A stretch of DNA of 64,000 bases, taken from contig NZ_JAUNKO010000007.1 in NCBI RefSeq assembly GCF_030532715.1, positions 1 through 64,000 on the forward strand. The letters run 5' to 3'. The number at the start of each line of letters is the position of its first letter. Position 1 is the stretch's first letter. Positions 42,687 through 51,566 of this stretch are shown one piece after another. Source of the stretch: Corynebacterium sp. (GTDB taxonomy: Bacteria; Actinomycetota; Actinomycetes; Mycobacteriales; Mycobacteriaceae). Position numbers and translations under genes: made by a program. The notes beneath the pieces were generated by a model. It was given only the letters and a program-made list of their open reading frames with translations, did no database searches and was not told where the DNA came from.

Positions 42687-44666
42687 TTATCCGTTGGTAT
42701 CACGGTCGCTGGTGTCATTGGTGGCGGTTTCCCGCTGTGCCAACCACTCCTTATACTCCGCCAAGCTCTTCCGCGAGCGAATCTGATCAGCGACCAGTAC
42801 CCGCAAGGGGTGCGCATTCGGATCGGGAAGTTTGCCATCCGCAATCCGTTGCAAATTATGCTTCACCTGCACCAACTTTGCCAGCGAATTTAACCCTTTA
42901 TCTTTCAGCCGCGGTTCCGGCATCGTTGGCGCCATCAGTTCGGCATTGCGCCAACGATTTGGCAAATCTGGCACCAACGAAAGCGCAGTTCCAAGACCCA
43001 CCATCGCAACGCCAGCTGCAAGCACCCGCTCGGCAGTAAAGCGGCGAGTCACGCCACCCGTGACCATCAGCGGCATTGACGCAACCTGGTTGATCTCTTC
43101 CGCAAACTTCAGAAAATACGCTTCACGGTCCAAGGTGTGTTGGTCTCGCGTTTCCCCCTGCATCGCAGGGCTCTCATACGAACCGCCAGACACTTCTACC
43201 AAGTCCACCCCCAATTCGCCGAGCATGTGCACTACCTGCGATGCATCCGCGACGTCGAAACCCCCGCGTTGGAAATCAGCAGAGTTTAACTTCACGCCGA
43301 GCGCGAAATCTTCCGGCACGGTGGCGCGCACACGAGTGACAATTTCGCGCAACACCTTGCTGCGGCCCAGCAGGTCGCCGCCCCACTCATCCGTACGCAA
43401 GTTTGTCAGGGGAGATAAAAACTGAGATAACAAATAGCCGTGGGCGGCGTGCAACTCGACGCCATCAAAACCAGCATCCGCCGCGCGCGAAGCCGTCACA
43501 ACGAAACGTTCGATGACGTCTTCAATCTCCGCGTGGGTCATCTCCTTCGGAATGGCAAAACGTTTCGAATTTGCGCCCAAGTTCAGCGGTACGGCAGAAG
43601 GCGCGAGCTTCACACCTGGCATGCCCCTCCCGATCTGCCTCCCGGGATGACTTAGCTGCATCCACACTTGCGCGCCGCCACTTTTCGCCGCGCGCGCCCA
43701 CTCACGGAACGGCTCAAGCGGGGCAAACTTATCCAAAACAATGGCATTTGGCGTGGTGCACGCGCGCGCATCCACCATCACATTGCCAGTAATAATCAAC
43801 CCCACGCCGCCGCGCGACCAGGTTTCATACAGGCGGCATACGCGGCGGTTTGGAAGGTGCTCGCGGCCACCAAGATCCTCTTCTATTGCGGCCTTGGCTA
43901 GGCGGTTGCGCAACGGTGCGCCATGAGCAAGTTCTAGCGGCTCGAAAATCTTGGCGGGTGGGGTGCCGGACGAAAGGTCTGTGATGAGCCGCCGCGCCAA
44001 CGGGGCCGAGGAGGCAGGATTCTGGCCGGTATACAAATTGCGATCAACGACCACAAACGGGCGCAACGGAACCGCCGTCTTTTCGTACACTGCGCCAATC
44101 TTGCGGAGCCGGTCTTCCAGTAGCCACGGCGCTTTCCATGCGAACTTATTGAGACGCTCCTCCGTGTTTGAAAGAGCGGTGAGGCGGAAGCCCGCGAACG
44201 GGGACGAACCATCCGCCCGCCGCGCTGCTAACAACGCCGCGGGCGCGTGGCACACCAATGCCAGCGGCTTGCCGGATGCAATGCGGCGCGTGAGCAAGGC
44301 GCCGGAGGTTTCGTCTACCGCGAGGTCTTCCATCGGGCCGTGGCCGCCGGGATAAAACACCAAATCGAATTCGTCTTCGTCAACGTCTTCGAGTGCGACG
44401 GGGTGGTTGAGTTGATCTTGGATGGAATCCAGATACGCTTTGATGCTTTCCCGTTTTTGTTTGGAGCCTGCGGCAAAACCCAGGCTCAACTGGTCAAGGG
44501 TGGGCGTTTGGGCGCCGGGGGTGGCGATGACGACGTCCCACCCGGCGTCGGTAAACAGTCGGTGCGGCTCGGCGAGCTCCTCGGCCCAAAACCCAGTGGG
44601 GTGCTTGGAGCCGTCCGAGAGCGTCCAGGAATCTGCGGCGGAAACAACAAAGAGAACAGAAGTCAT
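42687..44666 (-). CDS. Fusion of DJ-1/PfpI-like domain and old-yellow-enzyme oxidoreductase
   Basis: The 659-residue protein joins two enzymes. Residues 1-235 resemble the DJ-1/PfpI (Hsp31/glyoxalase III-like) class: VLFVVSAADSW at the start, FYPGGHGPMEDL and the nucleophile Cys in LVCHAPAAL (about 139). Residues 240-650 are an NADH:flavin oxidoreductase of the old yellow enzyme type: FMN-site residues near the start (LAHGAPLRNRLAKAA), QLSHPGRQ, the catalytic HAAHGYLLSQFLSPLTN region and GGVTRR in the phosphate-binding loop. Together they could handle electrophiles such as methylglyoxal and enals. The start ATG overlaps the stop of the upstream TetR gene by 4 bp, so that regulator very likely controls it. 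Confidence 0.85.
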   Translation of the reverse strand: MTSVLFVVSAADSWTLSDGSKHPTGFWAEELAEPHRLFTDAGWDVVIATPGAQTPTLDQLSLGFAAGSKQKRESIKAYLDSIQDQLNHPVALEDVDEDEFDLVFYPGGHGPMEDLAVDETSGALLTRRIASGKPLALVCHAPAALLAARRADGSSPFAGFRLTALSNTEERLNKFAWKAPWLLEDRLRKIGAVYEKTAVPLRPFVVVDRNLYTGQNPASSAPLARRLITDLSSGTPPAKIFEPLELAHGAPLRNRLAKAAIEEDLGGREHLPNRRVCRLYETWSRGGVGLIITGNVMVDARACTTPNAIVLDKFAPLEPFREWARAAKSGGAQVWMQLSHPGRQIGRGMPGVKLAPSAVPLNLGANSKRFAIPKEMTHAEIEDVIERFVVTASRAADAGFDGVELHAAHGYLLSQFLSPLTNLRTDEWGGDLLGRSKVLREIVTRVRATVPEDFALGVKLNSADFQRGGFDVADASQVVHMLGELGVDLVEVSGGSYESPAMQGETRDQHTLDREAYFLKFAEEINQVASMPLMVTGGVTRRFTAERVLAAGVAMVGLGTALSLVPDLPNRWRNAELMAPTMPEPRLKDKGLNSLAKLVQVKHNLQRIADGKLPDPNAHPLRVLVADQIRSRKSLAEYKEWLAQRETATNDTSDRDTNG

Positions 44667-45226
44667 GAAAAAAATCCTTGAATGATGTCGCTGAGGTCTT
44701 GAGCAAGTGGATTGGCAGGCGTATCTGGGTGCTGACAGCGATCGGCCAAATGTTTGGTCACGCTCCAGAGCACGCCAGCGGCGAGGAACTCCCAGGTTGC
44801 TGTGTCCGAGCGGGGAATTGCATGTAATTCCGGAAGCTCCTGCAGCCAGCGAACGATCAGGTCGATCGAGCCGTTATGGAAATCCGCGCTGCCCGGGCTG
44901 GTATGTACGTGGTAGAGGAATTGGTGGTTCGCCTCCATGTGCGCAATCAATGAAGCGAAATGATCCGCGAGGGTGCGGGAAGATGGTGCGGTCGCTTCCG
45001 CGGTAAAAATCCGTTCAAGTCGCGCTAAGCCGGCAGCGGCAAATAGCGGCCCTAAGCCGTCAAAATGCTGGTAAAAGGTGGGGCGGCTCATGGCGGCAGT
45101 AGTCACGACGTCGGTGACGGTGATGCTGCTGGCGGCACGTTGCCCGAGGAGGTGATCGGCGGCCTCAATGAGCGCTTTTCGGTAGCGAGCGGCCATGGGA
45201 TTTACTCGCGGTAGAGATTGACGCAT
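44663..45226 (-). CDS. TetR family regulator of the DJ-1/OYE operon
   Basis: A 187-residue TetR protein with N-terminal helix-turn-helix (TVTDVVTTAAMSRPTFYQHF, about residues 36-55) and a variable ligand domain. It is first in a two-gene transcript with the DJ-1/OYE fusion (4-bp overlap). Its start codon at 45226 overlaps the first of two 18-bp-spaced ATGTAAAAA repeats, and 62 bp separate it from the divergent TetR gene at 45289. Autorepression from that shared region is likely. An internal Met at codon 11 is an alternative start. Confidence 0.85.
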   Translation of the reverse strand: MRQSLPRVNPMAARYRKALIEAADHLLGQRAASSITVTDVVTTAAMSRPTFYQHFDGLGPLFAAAGLARLERIFTAEATAPSSRTLADHFASLIAHMEANHQFLYHVHTSPGSADFHNGSIDLIVRWLQELPELHAIPRSDTATWEFLAAGVLWSVTKHLADRCQHPDTPANPLAQDLSDIIQGFFS

Positions 45227-45279
45227 GTAAAAAGTCTAACAAATGTAAAAATGTACAAGTGTACATGTACATGTGTACA
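45225..45279. promoter_or_regulatory. Dense operator region with TGTACA array and ATGTAAAAA repeats
   Basis: Between the two divergent TetR genes, four copies of the palindromic hexamer TGTACA start at 45252, 45260, 45266 and 45274, with spacers of 2, 0 and 2 bp, giving a symmetric arrangement. Beside it, ATGTAAAAA occurs at 45225 and 45243, a period of 18 bp. The two repeat families lie on opposite sides, next to different regulators, so each TetR may own one of them. Confidence 0.7.
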
Positions 45280-45288
45280 CTCCGGGAT

Positions 45289-45867
45289 ATGGCGAATACT
45301 AGGCGCGATCCAGTGGGGCGCAAACGAACAATTATTCAGGCAGCGTCCGAACTCATCATGGAGCACGGGCCGCGCGGTGTCACGCACCGAAAGGTTGCTG
45401 AACGCGCGGGCGTTCCATTGGGCTCGACGACGCAGTATTTCAGCACGCTGGACGAACTCTTAGCTGCGGCGATGTCCGAGCTTGCGCAAAAGTTCGACGC
45501 GGACGTGGAAGCGCTGCGCGTGGTATTGAGGACCTCCACGGATTTACCAAATTCGCTGGCGAAGATGATTTCAAAATATCTTTCGGATCCTGCGCAGGTG
45601 CGGAGGGAAACGGTGTTTTTCGCGGCACACACGCAGCACCCGCATTTACAACACCTGGCGAATACGTGGCAGGAGCGCATGGTTGCCGAGCTTGCGGCAT
45701 ATACCTCTCCGCGGGCCGCGCGAGCGGTGGCTACCTACGTCAACGGGTTGACGTTAGAGGCGATTTACCAGGATGTATCCGCTACGCAACAGGAAATTGC
45801 GGAAGCGATTGCCAAGTTACTTGAGCTGGAAGCCGGGGAGACTGAAGCCGGGGAGACTACAGCGTGA
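45289..45867 (+). CDS. TetR family regulator of the second MFS exporter
   Basis: The 192-residue protein begins MANTRRDPVGRKRTIIQAA, with a TetR helix-turn-helix (VTHRKVAERAGVPLGSTTQYF, about residues 31-51) and a C-terminal ligand domain. The tail has a short repeated Glu-Ala-Gly-Glu-Thr stretch. ATG 45289 is chosen; the open frame upstream to 45259 is only the TGTACA array read as codons. Its stop overlaps the start of the MFS exporter gene (GTGA), so regulator and pump form one operon, the usual arrangement for drug-induced efflux. Confidence 0.87.
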   Translation: MANTRRDPVGRKRTIIQAASELIMEHGPRGVTHRKVAERAGVPLGSTTQYFSTLDELLAAAMSELAQKFDADVEALRVVLRTSTDLPNSLAKMISKYLSDPAQVRRETVFFAAHTQHPHLQHLANTWQERMVAELAAYTSPRAARAVATYVNGLTLEAIYQDVSATQQEIAEAIAKLLELEAGETEAGETTA

Positions 45868-47390
45868 CACGCACACCGGATACGATGACGCGCCGGGGCC
45901 GTTGGGGTGCGTTGGCGTTGCTTTCTGGGGGTTTGCTATTGGTGGTCATGGACATGACCATTCTGATTATGGCGCTGCCCAGGCTGGTCGAGGATTTGCA
46001 ATCTACCGCGACCGAGCAGCTTTGGATCGTGGATATTTATGGGCTGACCCTTGCGGGCTTGTTGATCCCGATGAGCGCATTGGCGGATCGCTACGGCAGG
46101 AGACGAATTCTGTTGCTTGGGTTCTTCCTGTTCGGCGCGATATCGGCACTCGTGCTGGTTGCGGAGGCGTCGCTGGCGGTGATCGTGTTGCGTGCATTGC
46201 TCGGAGTTGCGGGGGCGATGATCATGCCGACAACCCTTTCGATGGTTCGGAGTGTGTTTCAGGATCCCGAGGAGCGCATGCGTGCGTTGGCGATTTGGTC
46301 GCTGACCGCCGGAATCGGGGCGATTGTCGGCCCCATCGTAGGCGGCGGACTATTGGAGGTTTTTGACTGGCAAGCCGCGTTTTTGATCAACGTTCCTGTG
46401 TGCATTGTGGTCATCGCAGCTGGCGTCTGGCTGTTGCCGGAAGTGCGGGAGCCGAATCCTCCACGCTGGGACTTCCTGGCGATTGCGTTGTCGATTGCCG
46501 GGATGGTTGCCCTCGTTTGGGGAGTTAAAGAACTTGGTAAACACGGTTGGGTGGAGCCGGTGGATTGGGCAAAGCTGTTGGTTGGTGCGGCATTGATGGG
46601 CTTGTTCGTCTGGCGGTGCTTAGCGCAAAAGGAGCCGCTGCTGGATGTGCGCTTGTTTTCCAGTAAGCCGTTCACTGCGGGCACATTGACGGCGTTTGCC
46701 ACTAGCTTCGCCCTTGGCGGAATCTTGTTGTTGGTGGCGCAATGGCTGCAAATCGTGGGTGGTTATTCACCACTCCAGGCGGGTATGGCGCTGTTGCCGC
46801 TGGCGCTGGGGTCATTGATCACAACGCCGCTTGCGCCGGACGTCGCAAAGCGAATAGGTGCGCGAAGCACGTTGGTCGGCGGGTTGGTGGTATCCGCGGT
46901 GGGGTTGCTGCTGCTGGCGCTGGGTCAGGTGACCGGCTATTGGCAGTTGGTGGCGCCAATGGTGCTGGTCGGCGGCGGAATGGGATCGCTGGCCATCGCT
47001 TCGGGGATCGTGATGGGAAGCAGCCCGAAGGCGAAGGCGGGCAACGCCGCAGCCATCGAGGAGTCTATGTACGATCTCGGCGAAGTGTTTGGTGTGGCCA
47101 TCCTGGGCAGCGTGGCGGCGTCGGTGTACCGCAGCCGGCTGGGCGTTGAGGAACTTGCGCTTGGTTCGGATCGCGGCGCGGTGGAATTCGCCGAAGAGTC
47201 GTTGGTTGGCGCGCTGGCGGTTGCGCAGAAGTATGGGCTACCGGAGTTTGCGGAACGGGCGACGGCTGCGTTTAACAGCGGCTTGACGCAGGCTGCGCTC
47301 GCCGGAGGGATCGGCCTCATGGTTGTCGCCGCACTGGCATTTGCGCTGATGCCGCGCCATGTTGAGCTTTCCGATGAGGCTCACGGTTAG
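45864..47390 (+). CDS. DHA2-family MFS multidrug exporter (copy 2)
   Basis: The 508-residue, 14-helix exporter is nearly the same in layout and much of its sequence as the protein at 41130..42638: it shares VVMDMTILIMALP, EDLQSTATEQLWIVD, the LADRYGR loop, GPIVGGGLLE and the segment GNAAAIEESMYDL. It is translationally coupled to the TetR gene before it. The expected role is proton-driven efflux of toxic compounds, induced when the TetR protein binds ligand. The stop overlaps that of the converging ATPase gene by 4 bp. Confidence 0.92.
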   Translation: MTRTPDTMTRRGRWGALALLSGGLLLVVMDMTILIMALPRLVEDLQSTATEQLWIVDIYGLTLAGLLIPMSALADRYGRRRILLLGFFLFGAISALVLVAEASLAVIVLRALLGVAGAMIMPTTLSMVRSVFQDPEERMRALAIWSLTAGIGAIVGPIVGGGLLEVFDWQAAFLINVPVCIVVIAAGVWLLPEVREPNPPRWDFLAIALSIAGMVALVWGVKELGKHGWVEPVDWAKLLVGAALMGLFVWRCLAQKEPLLDVRLFSSKPFTAGTLTAFATSFALGGILLLVAQWLQIVGGYSPLQAGMALLPLALGSLITTPLAPDVAKRIGARSTLVGGLVVSAVGLLLLALGQVTGYWQLVAPMVLVGGGMGSLAIASGIVMGSSPKAKAGNAAAIEESMYDLGEVFGVAILGSVAASVYRSRLGVEELALGSDRGAVEFAEESLVGALAVAQKYGLPEFAERATAAFNSGLTQAALAGGIGLMVVAALAFALMPRHVELSDEAHG

Positions 47391-49078
47391 TTGTGCGGCA
47401 AGGGTTGTTCAAGTATGAGTCGGCGACAACGGTTGACGGCCGCCATAATTTCTTGGCGGCGGGGCCGCGCGTAAAGGCCCGGGTGGCCACGATGAGGTGA
47501 AATGGCGTCCAGCCCAAGATCGTCGATCTCTGCGCAGAGCTCGCTCACTAGTTCTTCAAGGGTCTGGCCGCCGCACATTTCTGCGATACGGTCGAGGGCG
47601 TGGGCGATGCCGGTGGTTTGGGCGGCGTCGATAAGCTGGGTAAGGGCACTGAGCTGGATTATTTCTTTGCCATAGCGGACTTCCGTACGGCCGAGGGCTT
47701 TCGCTGGTTTCGTTTTGCCGGGCGCGTGCAACGCTTTTGGAACACGTTCGAAAATGTTGATGGAAGTATCGCTGGTTGTAGGGGGTTTGCCGGCGATCTC
47801 GTGGGCGCGTCCGGTCACGTCGCTGGGGCGATAGTCAGTGAGTGCGATGACGTGATCGGCAACACCGAAGAAGGCGCCAGACCCGCCGGCGACGAGGATG
47901 GTGGACACGCCCAATGAGTCCCGCAGCGGGCGGATGCGCTGTACAAACGGGGTAATTGGCTCCTCATTGTCGGGGATAAGGCGCTGCATGAGCTCGTCGC
48001 GGATCATGAAGTTGGTTGCGGAGGTATCTTCATCGATCAGTAGTGCGCACGCGCCGGCCTCGACAGCCTCCATGAGGTTGGTGGCCTGCGAGGTTGAGCC
48101 GGAGGCGTTTGTGGTGTGGAACTGGCGTGTGTTTGTGCCGGACGGCAAATTGCTGATGAACGCGGAGATGTCAACGCCGGTGACCGCCCGACCGTCTTCC
48201 GCGCGGATTGCGGTGGCGCTCGGGCGGGTGATCACCCATTCGCGGCCGTCGCCGGCAATGTGTGGATAGACACCTCGTTCGATGGCGCGCAGGAGGGTTG
48301 ATTTGCCGTGGAAGCCGCCACCGATAATGACGGTGATTCCCTCTGGAATGGCCATGCCTGTGGCCGTGCGGCCACTCGGAAGCTCGAAGCTTTGTTCAAG
48401 GGAAGCCGGGCTTTCGAATGCGGTGGCGCCTTCTTCTAGGGGGAGGTCGGAGTCGCCCGCGCGCCGCGGCAATATGGAGCCATTGCCTATAAAAGCGATG
48501 AGGTTGCGCTTGGCCAGTTGCCGCCGGAGGGCCTGTTGGTCCCGCAACAATGCCACGTGATCGGCGAGTTCCTGCTGGTCAAGCTCCGCGAAAACGAGGC
48601 TTTTGCGGACGATTCTAGGCAGTGCGGTGGTGAGCAGATACGCGGCTTCGCGCCCGCGGATTCTGCGGCCGCTTGCGGGCAGCGCGACGGTAATGCGTGC
48701 TTCGATCGTAGTTTCGGAAAAGGCGATGGTGGTGCGCTCGAGGATGGCTTGCCCCGGGTGGCCAATGCTGATCGCTTGTATGTCCCGCGTGTGGTGCGCA
48801 AACAATCTGGTGAGGTAATCCGCGGTGGCGAGGCGGCCCTCGCGATCGCACAGTAATTCGTCTGGAAAGTTTGCGGCTTGGCGGTCGATAATTACGCGCA
48901 TAAGTGACGGCGGCGCGTAGGGGTCCGCTTGTACTCGGTCGATTACCAGCGTGGTGTGATTGTCTAACGGATACTTGCCCCGCAGGTTTTTGTATACGCC
49001 GTAGTTCTTGCCATCCAGATGGTGTAACGTTTCAGAAAGCTGTGAGCTGCGGCGATAATTGCGAATGGGGCGGGACAT
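47387..49078 (-). CDS. Predicted ABC-class ATPase
   Basis: The 563-residue protein matches the soluble 'predicted ATPase of the ABC class' family: N-terminal LDGKNYGVYKNLRG, Walker A GGGFHGKST (about residues 253-261), a Walker B-like ALLIDEDTSATNFMIRD (about 346-362), and a long C-terminal region with no membrane segments. The partner and function are unknown, although the family is widespread. It starts at ATG 49078 and is transcribed alone; a hairpin separates it from the ogt gene upstream. Confidence 0.8.
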   Translation of the reverse strand: MSRPIRNYRRSSQLSETLHHLDGKNYGVYKNLRGKYPLDNHTTLVIDRVQADPYAPPSLMRVIIDRQAANFPDELLCDREGRLATADYLTRLFAHHTRDIQAISIGHPGQAILERTTIAFSETTIEARITVALPASGRRIRGREAAYLLTTALPRIVRKSLVFAELDQQELADHVALLRDQQALRRQLAKRNLIAFIGNGSILPRRAGDSDLPLEEGATAFESPASLEQSFELPSGRTATGMAIPEGITVIIGGGFHGKSTLLRAIERGVYPHIAGDGREWVITRPSATAIRAEDGRAVTGVDISAFISNLPSGTNTRQFHTTNASGSTSQATNLMEAVEAGACALLIDEDTSATNFMIRDELMQRLIPDNEEPITPFVQRIRPLRDSLGVSTILVAGGSGAFFGVADHVIALTDYRPSDVTGRAHEIAGKPPTTSDTSINIFERVPKALHAPGKTKPAKALGRTEVRYGKEIIQLSALTQLIDAAQTTGIAHALDRIAEMCGGQTLEELVSELCAEIDDLGLDAISPHRGHPGLYARPRRQEIMAAVNRCRRLILEQPLPHN

Positions 49079-49143
49079 GGCAATATCGTATAGCAGAAAT
49101 AGGTAGTGTTGGTCACATTTTTAAAAGAACGTCGAACTTCGTT

Positions 49144-49167
49144 CGGCGAGCCGAGGCTAGCTCGCCG
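49144..49167 (-). terminator. Hairpin between ogt and the ABC-class ATPase gene
   Basis: An 8-bp stem (CGGCGAGC with GCTCGCCG) and 8-nt loop lies 79 bp beyond the ogt stop on the minus strand. A second imperfect hairpin and a TTTT run follow at about 49119-49138. Termination of ogt is the likely role; the remainder of 49079-49246 shows no gene. Confidence 0.5.
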
Positions 49168-49246
49168 CTGAGTTATTTGCCGGGTGGTGGCACCATGCCC
49201 AGCAACCAGGGGCATATCGCACAGGTCAGCGAAGATTTATGTGGGC

Positions 49247-49762
49247 CTAGTCTTCGGGGGTGTGCTCCGCTTCGCGGTGCAGCAAACTATCCTTAAGCTC
49301 CGGACCGTAGCGGAACCCGCCGACTGAACCATTTTTTGGGAGCACGCGGTGGCAAGGGATAAACAACGCCACCGCGTTATTCGCGCACGCGCTCGCCGCG
49401 GCTCGGGCCGCCCGGGGATTGCCCGCACGCGTGGCTAAATCGGTGTACGAAATGGTGGCTCCGGGTGGCACGGCACGCAGCTCCGCCCAACAGCGTTGGA
49501 TAAATTCCCCGCCGTGCTGCTGTACTGGTGTTGGCGTCGGGGCGTCGTGCGCGCCCGCGTAATAGCTGTGGACTGCCTCGACGAAGGGGCGAGTGGCGTC
49601 GCCATCGCTGACGAGTTCGCTGGGTTGGAGGTCGGCGTGGACGCGGGACAGCAAGTCATCGATGTCTGTGGTCCAGCCCGCGGCGATCACCCCGCGCGTC
49701 GTGCTGATCACCGTAAACGGACCATCCGGGGTGGCAATCGTTTCGTAATGTGCGGTGGTCAT
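49247..49762 (-). CDS. ogt: Methylated-DNA--protein-cysteine methyltransferase
   Basis: A 171-residue suicide repair protein that transfers alkyl groups from O6-alkylguanine to its own Cys. It has the active site PCHRVLP (Cys near residue 135), a helix-turn-helix region with ISYTDLATRAGNPRAARAAASA, and the GGFRYGPELKDSLLHRE tail. ATG 49762 has a GGAGG site 5 nt upstream; the open frame starts eight codons earlier without support. It follows fadD on the same strand by 42 bp. Confidence 0.93.
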   Translation of the reverse strand: MTTAHYETIATPDGPFTVISTTRGVIAAGWTTDIDDLLSRVHADLQPSELVSDGDATRPFVEAVHSYYAGAHDAPTPTPVQQHGGEFIQRCWAELRAVPPGATISYTDLATRAGNPRAARAAASACANNAVALFIPCHRVLPKNGSVGGFRYGPELKDSLLHREAEHTPED

Positions 49763-49804
49763 GGGTACCTCCGAAGGTGTCAGCACGGCGCCGGAACCAG
49801 CTCC

Positions 49805-51514
49805 CTACTTGTCGCCGTAGCGTTCGATGAGCTGCGCCTGGACCTCGCGGCGGCGGATCTTGCCAAGCTGGTCGCGCGGCATTTCGTCGAAATGGTAGAA
49901 GGTGCGCGGAACCTTATAGCGGGTGAGCAGGCCACGGCAGTACTGTTTCAGCCCTTCAGGGTCCATGGCGCCGCCCTCCACGAGGGTAATGGCCGCAACT
50001 ACGTTTTCGGATCCATCCTCGCGTGGCATGCCCACGACGGCGGCGTCCTCAATATCCGGGTGGCCGATCAGCACTTCCTCCACCTCGGCGGGGTAGACGT
50101 TAAAGCCGCCGGTAATAATCACTTCCTTGATGCGGGCGACGAGGCGGATAAAACCGTCCGGCTCCATCACGCCCACGTCCCCGGTGCGGTACCAACCATC
50201 ATGGAAGGAGTTTTCGGTTGCTTCCGGCTGGTTGAGGTAGCCCTTAAACACTTGCGGGCCGCGCACCAGCACCTCGCCTTCCACGCCGTCCGGCTGGGTT
50301 TCACTGAGATTTTCGGGGTTGGCGATGCGGATGCGGGTGTCTGGGAACGGGATACCCACATAGCCTGGACGGCGGTCTGGGGTCATTGGATTCCCCACAA
50401 TAATCGGCGAGGTTTCCGTCAGGCCGTAACCTTCCACGAGGAGGCCGCCGGTGATGTTCTCCCAGCGCTCAACGGTACGCACCGGCAGGGTGGAGGCGCC
50501 GGAAAACGCGTTGCGGACGCCGGAGACATCGATGCGTTGCGCCGTCGCGGCGTCGACAATCTTTTCGTACAGTGTGGGCACGCCGGGCACCCAGGTAGGG
50601 GTGCGCTTTTTCATGATGTCCATGATGAGCTTTAAATCCGGCGCAGGCAGCAGCATAATTTCCGCGCCAACGTACACGCCGAGCGTGGCCACCATCGTCA
50701 GGCCGTACGCGTGGAACATTGGCAGCGCTCCGAGCATGCGTTCGTTTTGGTCGCCGAGTCCGGGCACCCACGCTTTGCCCTGCAACAGGTTGGCAAACAG
50801 GTTGCCGTGGCTGAGCTGCGCGCCCTTCGGCGTGCCGGTGGTGCCGGAGGTGTACAGGATGAGCGCGATGCTGTCGCGGGTGACATCCGCGTTGGACATG
50901 ATGTCGTGCCCGTCTCCGCCGATCGCCGAACTGATCAGGGTTTCCCACGGTACGGAGTTCGGTGCCGGCGCGCTCAGTTTCGCACGTGCTTTCATGAGTG
51001 CGGGGAGCGGCAGCTTGAGGGCGAGCTGCTTGGCGCGCGGCATGGCGGTGATCATATTGACGGAGACGATCGTCTCCAGGTGGGTGGTATCGCGCAGGCG
51101 TTCCAGGGTGGCGGCGGCCTTGTCCCAGCAGATAGCCACCCTCGCTTGATGGTCCGCGAACGGGTGCTCCAACTCGTGCGCGGTATACAGCGGGTTGTGC
51201 TCGACCACCGTGGCGCCGAGTTTGAGCACCGCGTAGAAGGCGATGAGGTGCTGGGGGCAGTTGGGGAGCATGATTGCCACGCGGTCGCCAGGGCGCACGC
51301 CGAACGCTTTTAATCCGGCGGCGGCGCTCCGCACCTGCCGGTCCATCTCCGCATAGGTTTGCGTCCGCCCGAAAAAATAGGTGGCGGTCTTGTCGGCGTT
51401 GACGGCGAGGTTGTTGTCGTAGATATCTAACAGCGTGGTTTCGCCGTAGTCCAGGGTGTGTGGTGTCCACTCCGCGTAGTGTTCAAGCCATGCCTTGGTT
51501 TCGGATGCCGACAT
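49805..51514 (-). CDS. fadD: Long-chain fatty-acid--CoA ligase
   Basis: The 569-residue acyl-CoA synthetase has the P-loop LILYTSGTTGTPKGA (about residues 217-231), VEGYGLTETSP (about 361-371), WYRTGDVGVM (about 441-450), VKEVIITGGFNVYPAEVE-like residues (here IKEVIITGGFNVYPAEVEEV) and a C-terminal Lys near GKIRRRE. It activates long-chain fatty acids for lipid synthesis or degradation. The start is ATG 51514, divergent from mshA. A 20-bp palindrome lies just upstream and may be its operator. Confidence 0.92.
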   Translation of the reverse strand: MSASETKAWLEHYAEWTPHTLDYGETTLLDIYDNNLAVNADKTATYFFGRTQTYAEMDRQVRSAAAGLKAFGVRPGDRVAIMLPNCPQHLIAFYAVLKLGATVVEHNPLYTAHELEHPFADHQARVAICWDKAAATLERLRDTTHLETIVSVNMITAMPRAKQLALKLPLPALMKARAKLSAPAPNSVPWETLISSAIGGDGHDIMSNADVTRDSIALILYTSGTTGTPKGAQLSHGNLFANLLQGKAWVPGLGDQNERMLGALPMFHAYGLTMVATLGVYVGAEIMLLPAPDLKLIMDIMKKRTPTWVPGVPTLYEKIVDAATAQRIDVSGVRNAFSGASTLPVRTVERWENITGGLLVEGYGLTETSPIIVGNPMTPDRRPGYVGIPFPDTRIRIANPENLSETQPDGVEGEVLVRGPQVFKGYLNQPEATENSFHDGWYRTGDVGVMEPDGFIRLVARIKEVIITGGFNVYPAEVEEVLIGHPDIEDAAVVGMPREDGSENVVAAITLVEGGAMDPEGLKQYCRGLLTRYKVPRTFYHFDEMPRDQLGKIRRREVQAQLIERYGDK

Positions 51515-51546
51515 CTACTGTGTCCCTTCGTTGAGCCCAGGCCATT

Positions 51547-51566
51547 AAGTTACCCAGGCGTAACTT
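51547..51566. promoter_or_regulatory. Palindrome between fadD and mshA
   Basis: AAGTTACCCAGGCGTAACTT has 7-bp arms and a 6-bp centre and lies 33 bp upstream of the fadD start. Its size and symmetry fit a TetR-type operator, such as a fatty-acid regulator, but the binding protein cannot be named. Confidence 0.5.

Noticed and set aside
45259..45288. Upstream extension of the second TetR protein (Tyr-Met repeats).
   Set aside because: These codons are the TGTACA operator array read in frame; the typical TetR N-terminus starts at ATG 45289.
49496..50635. Plus-strand frame of 379 codons opposite ogt and fadD.
   Set aside because: It is a shadow of two recognised minus-strand enzymes and has no start signal.
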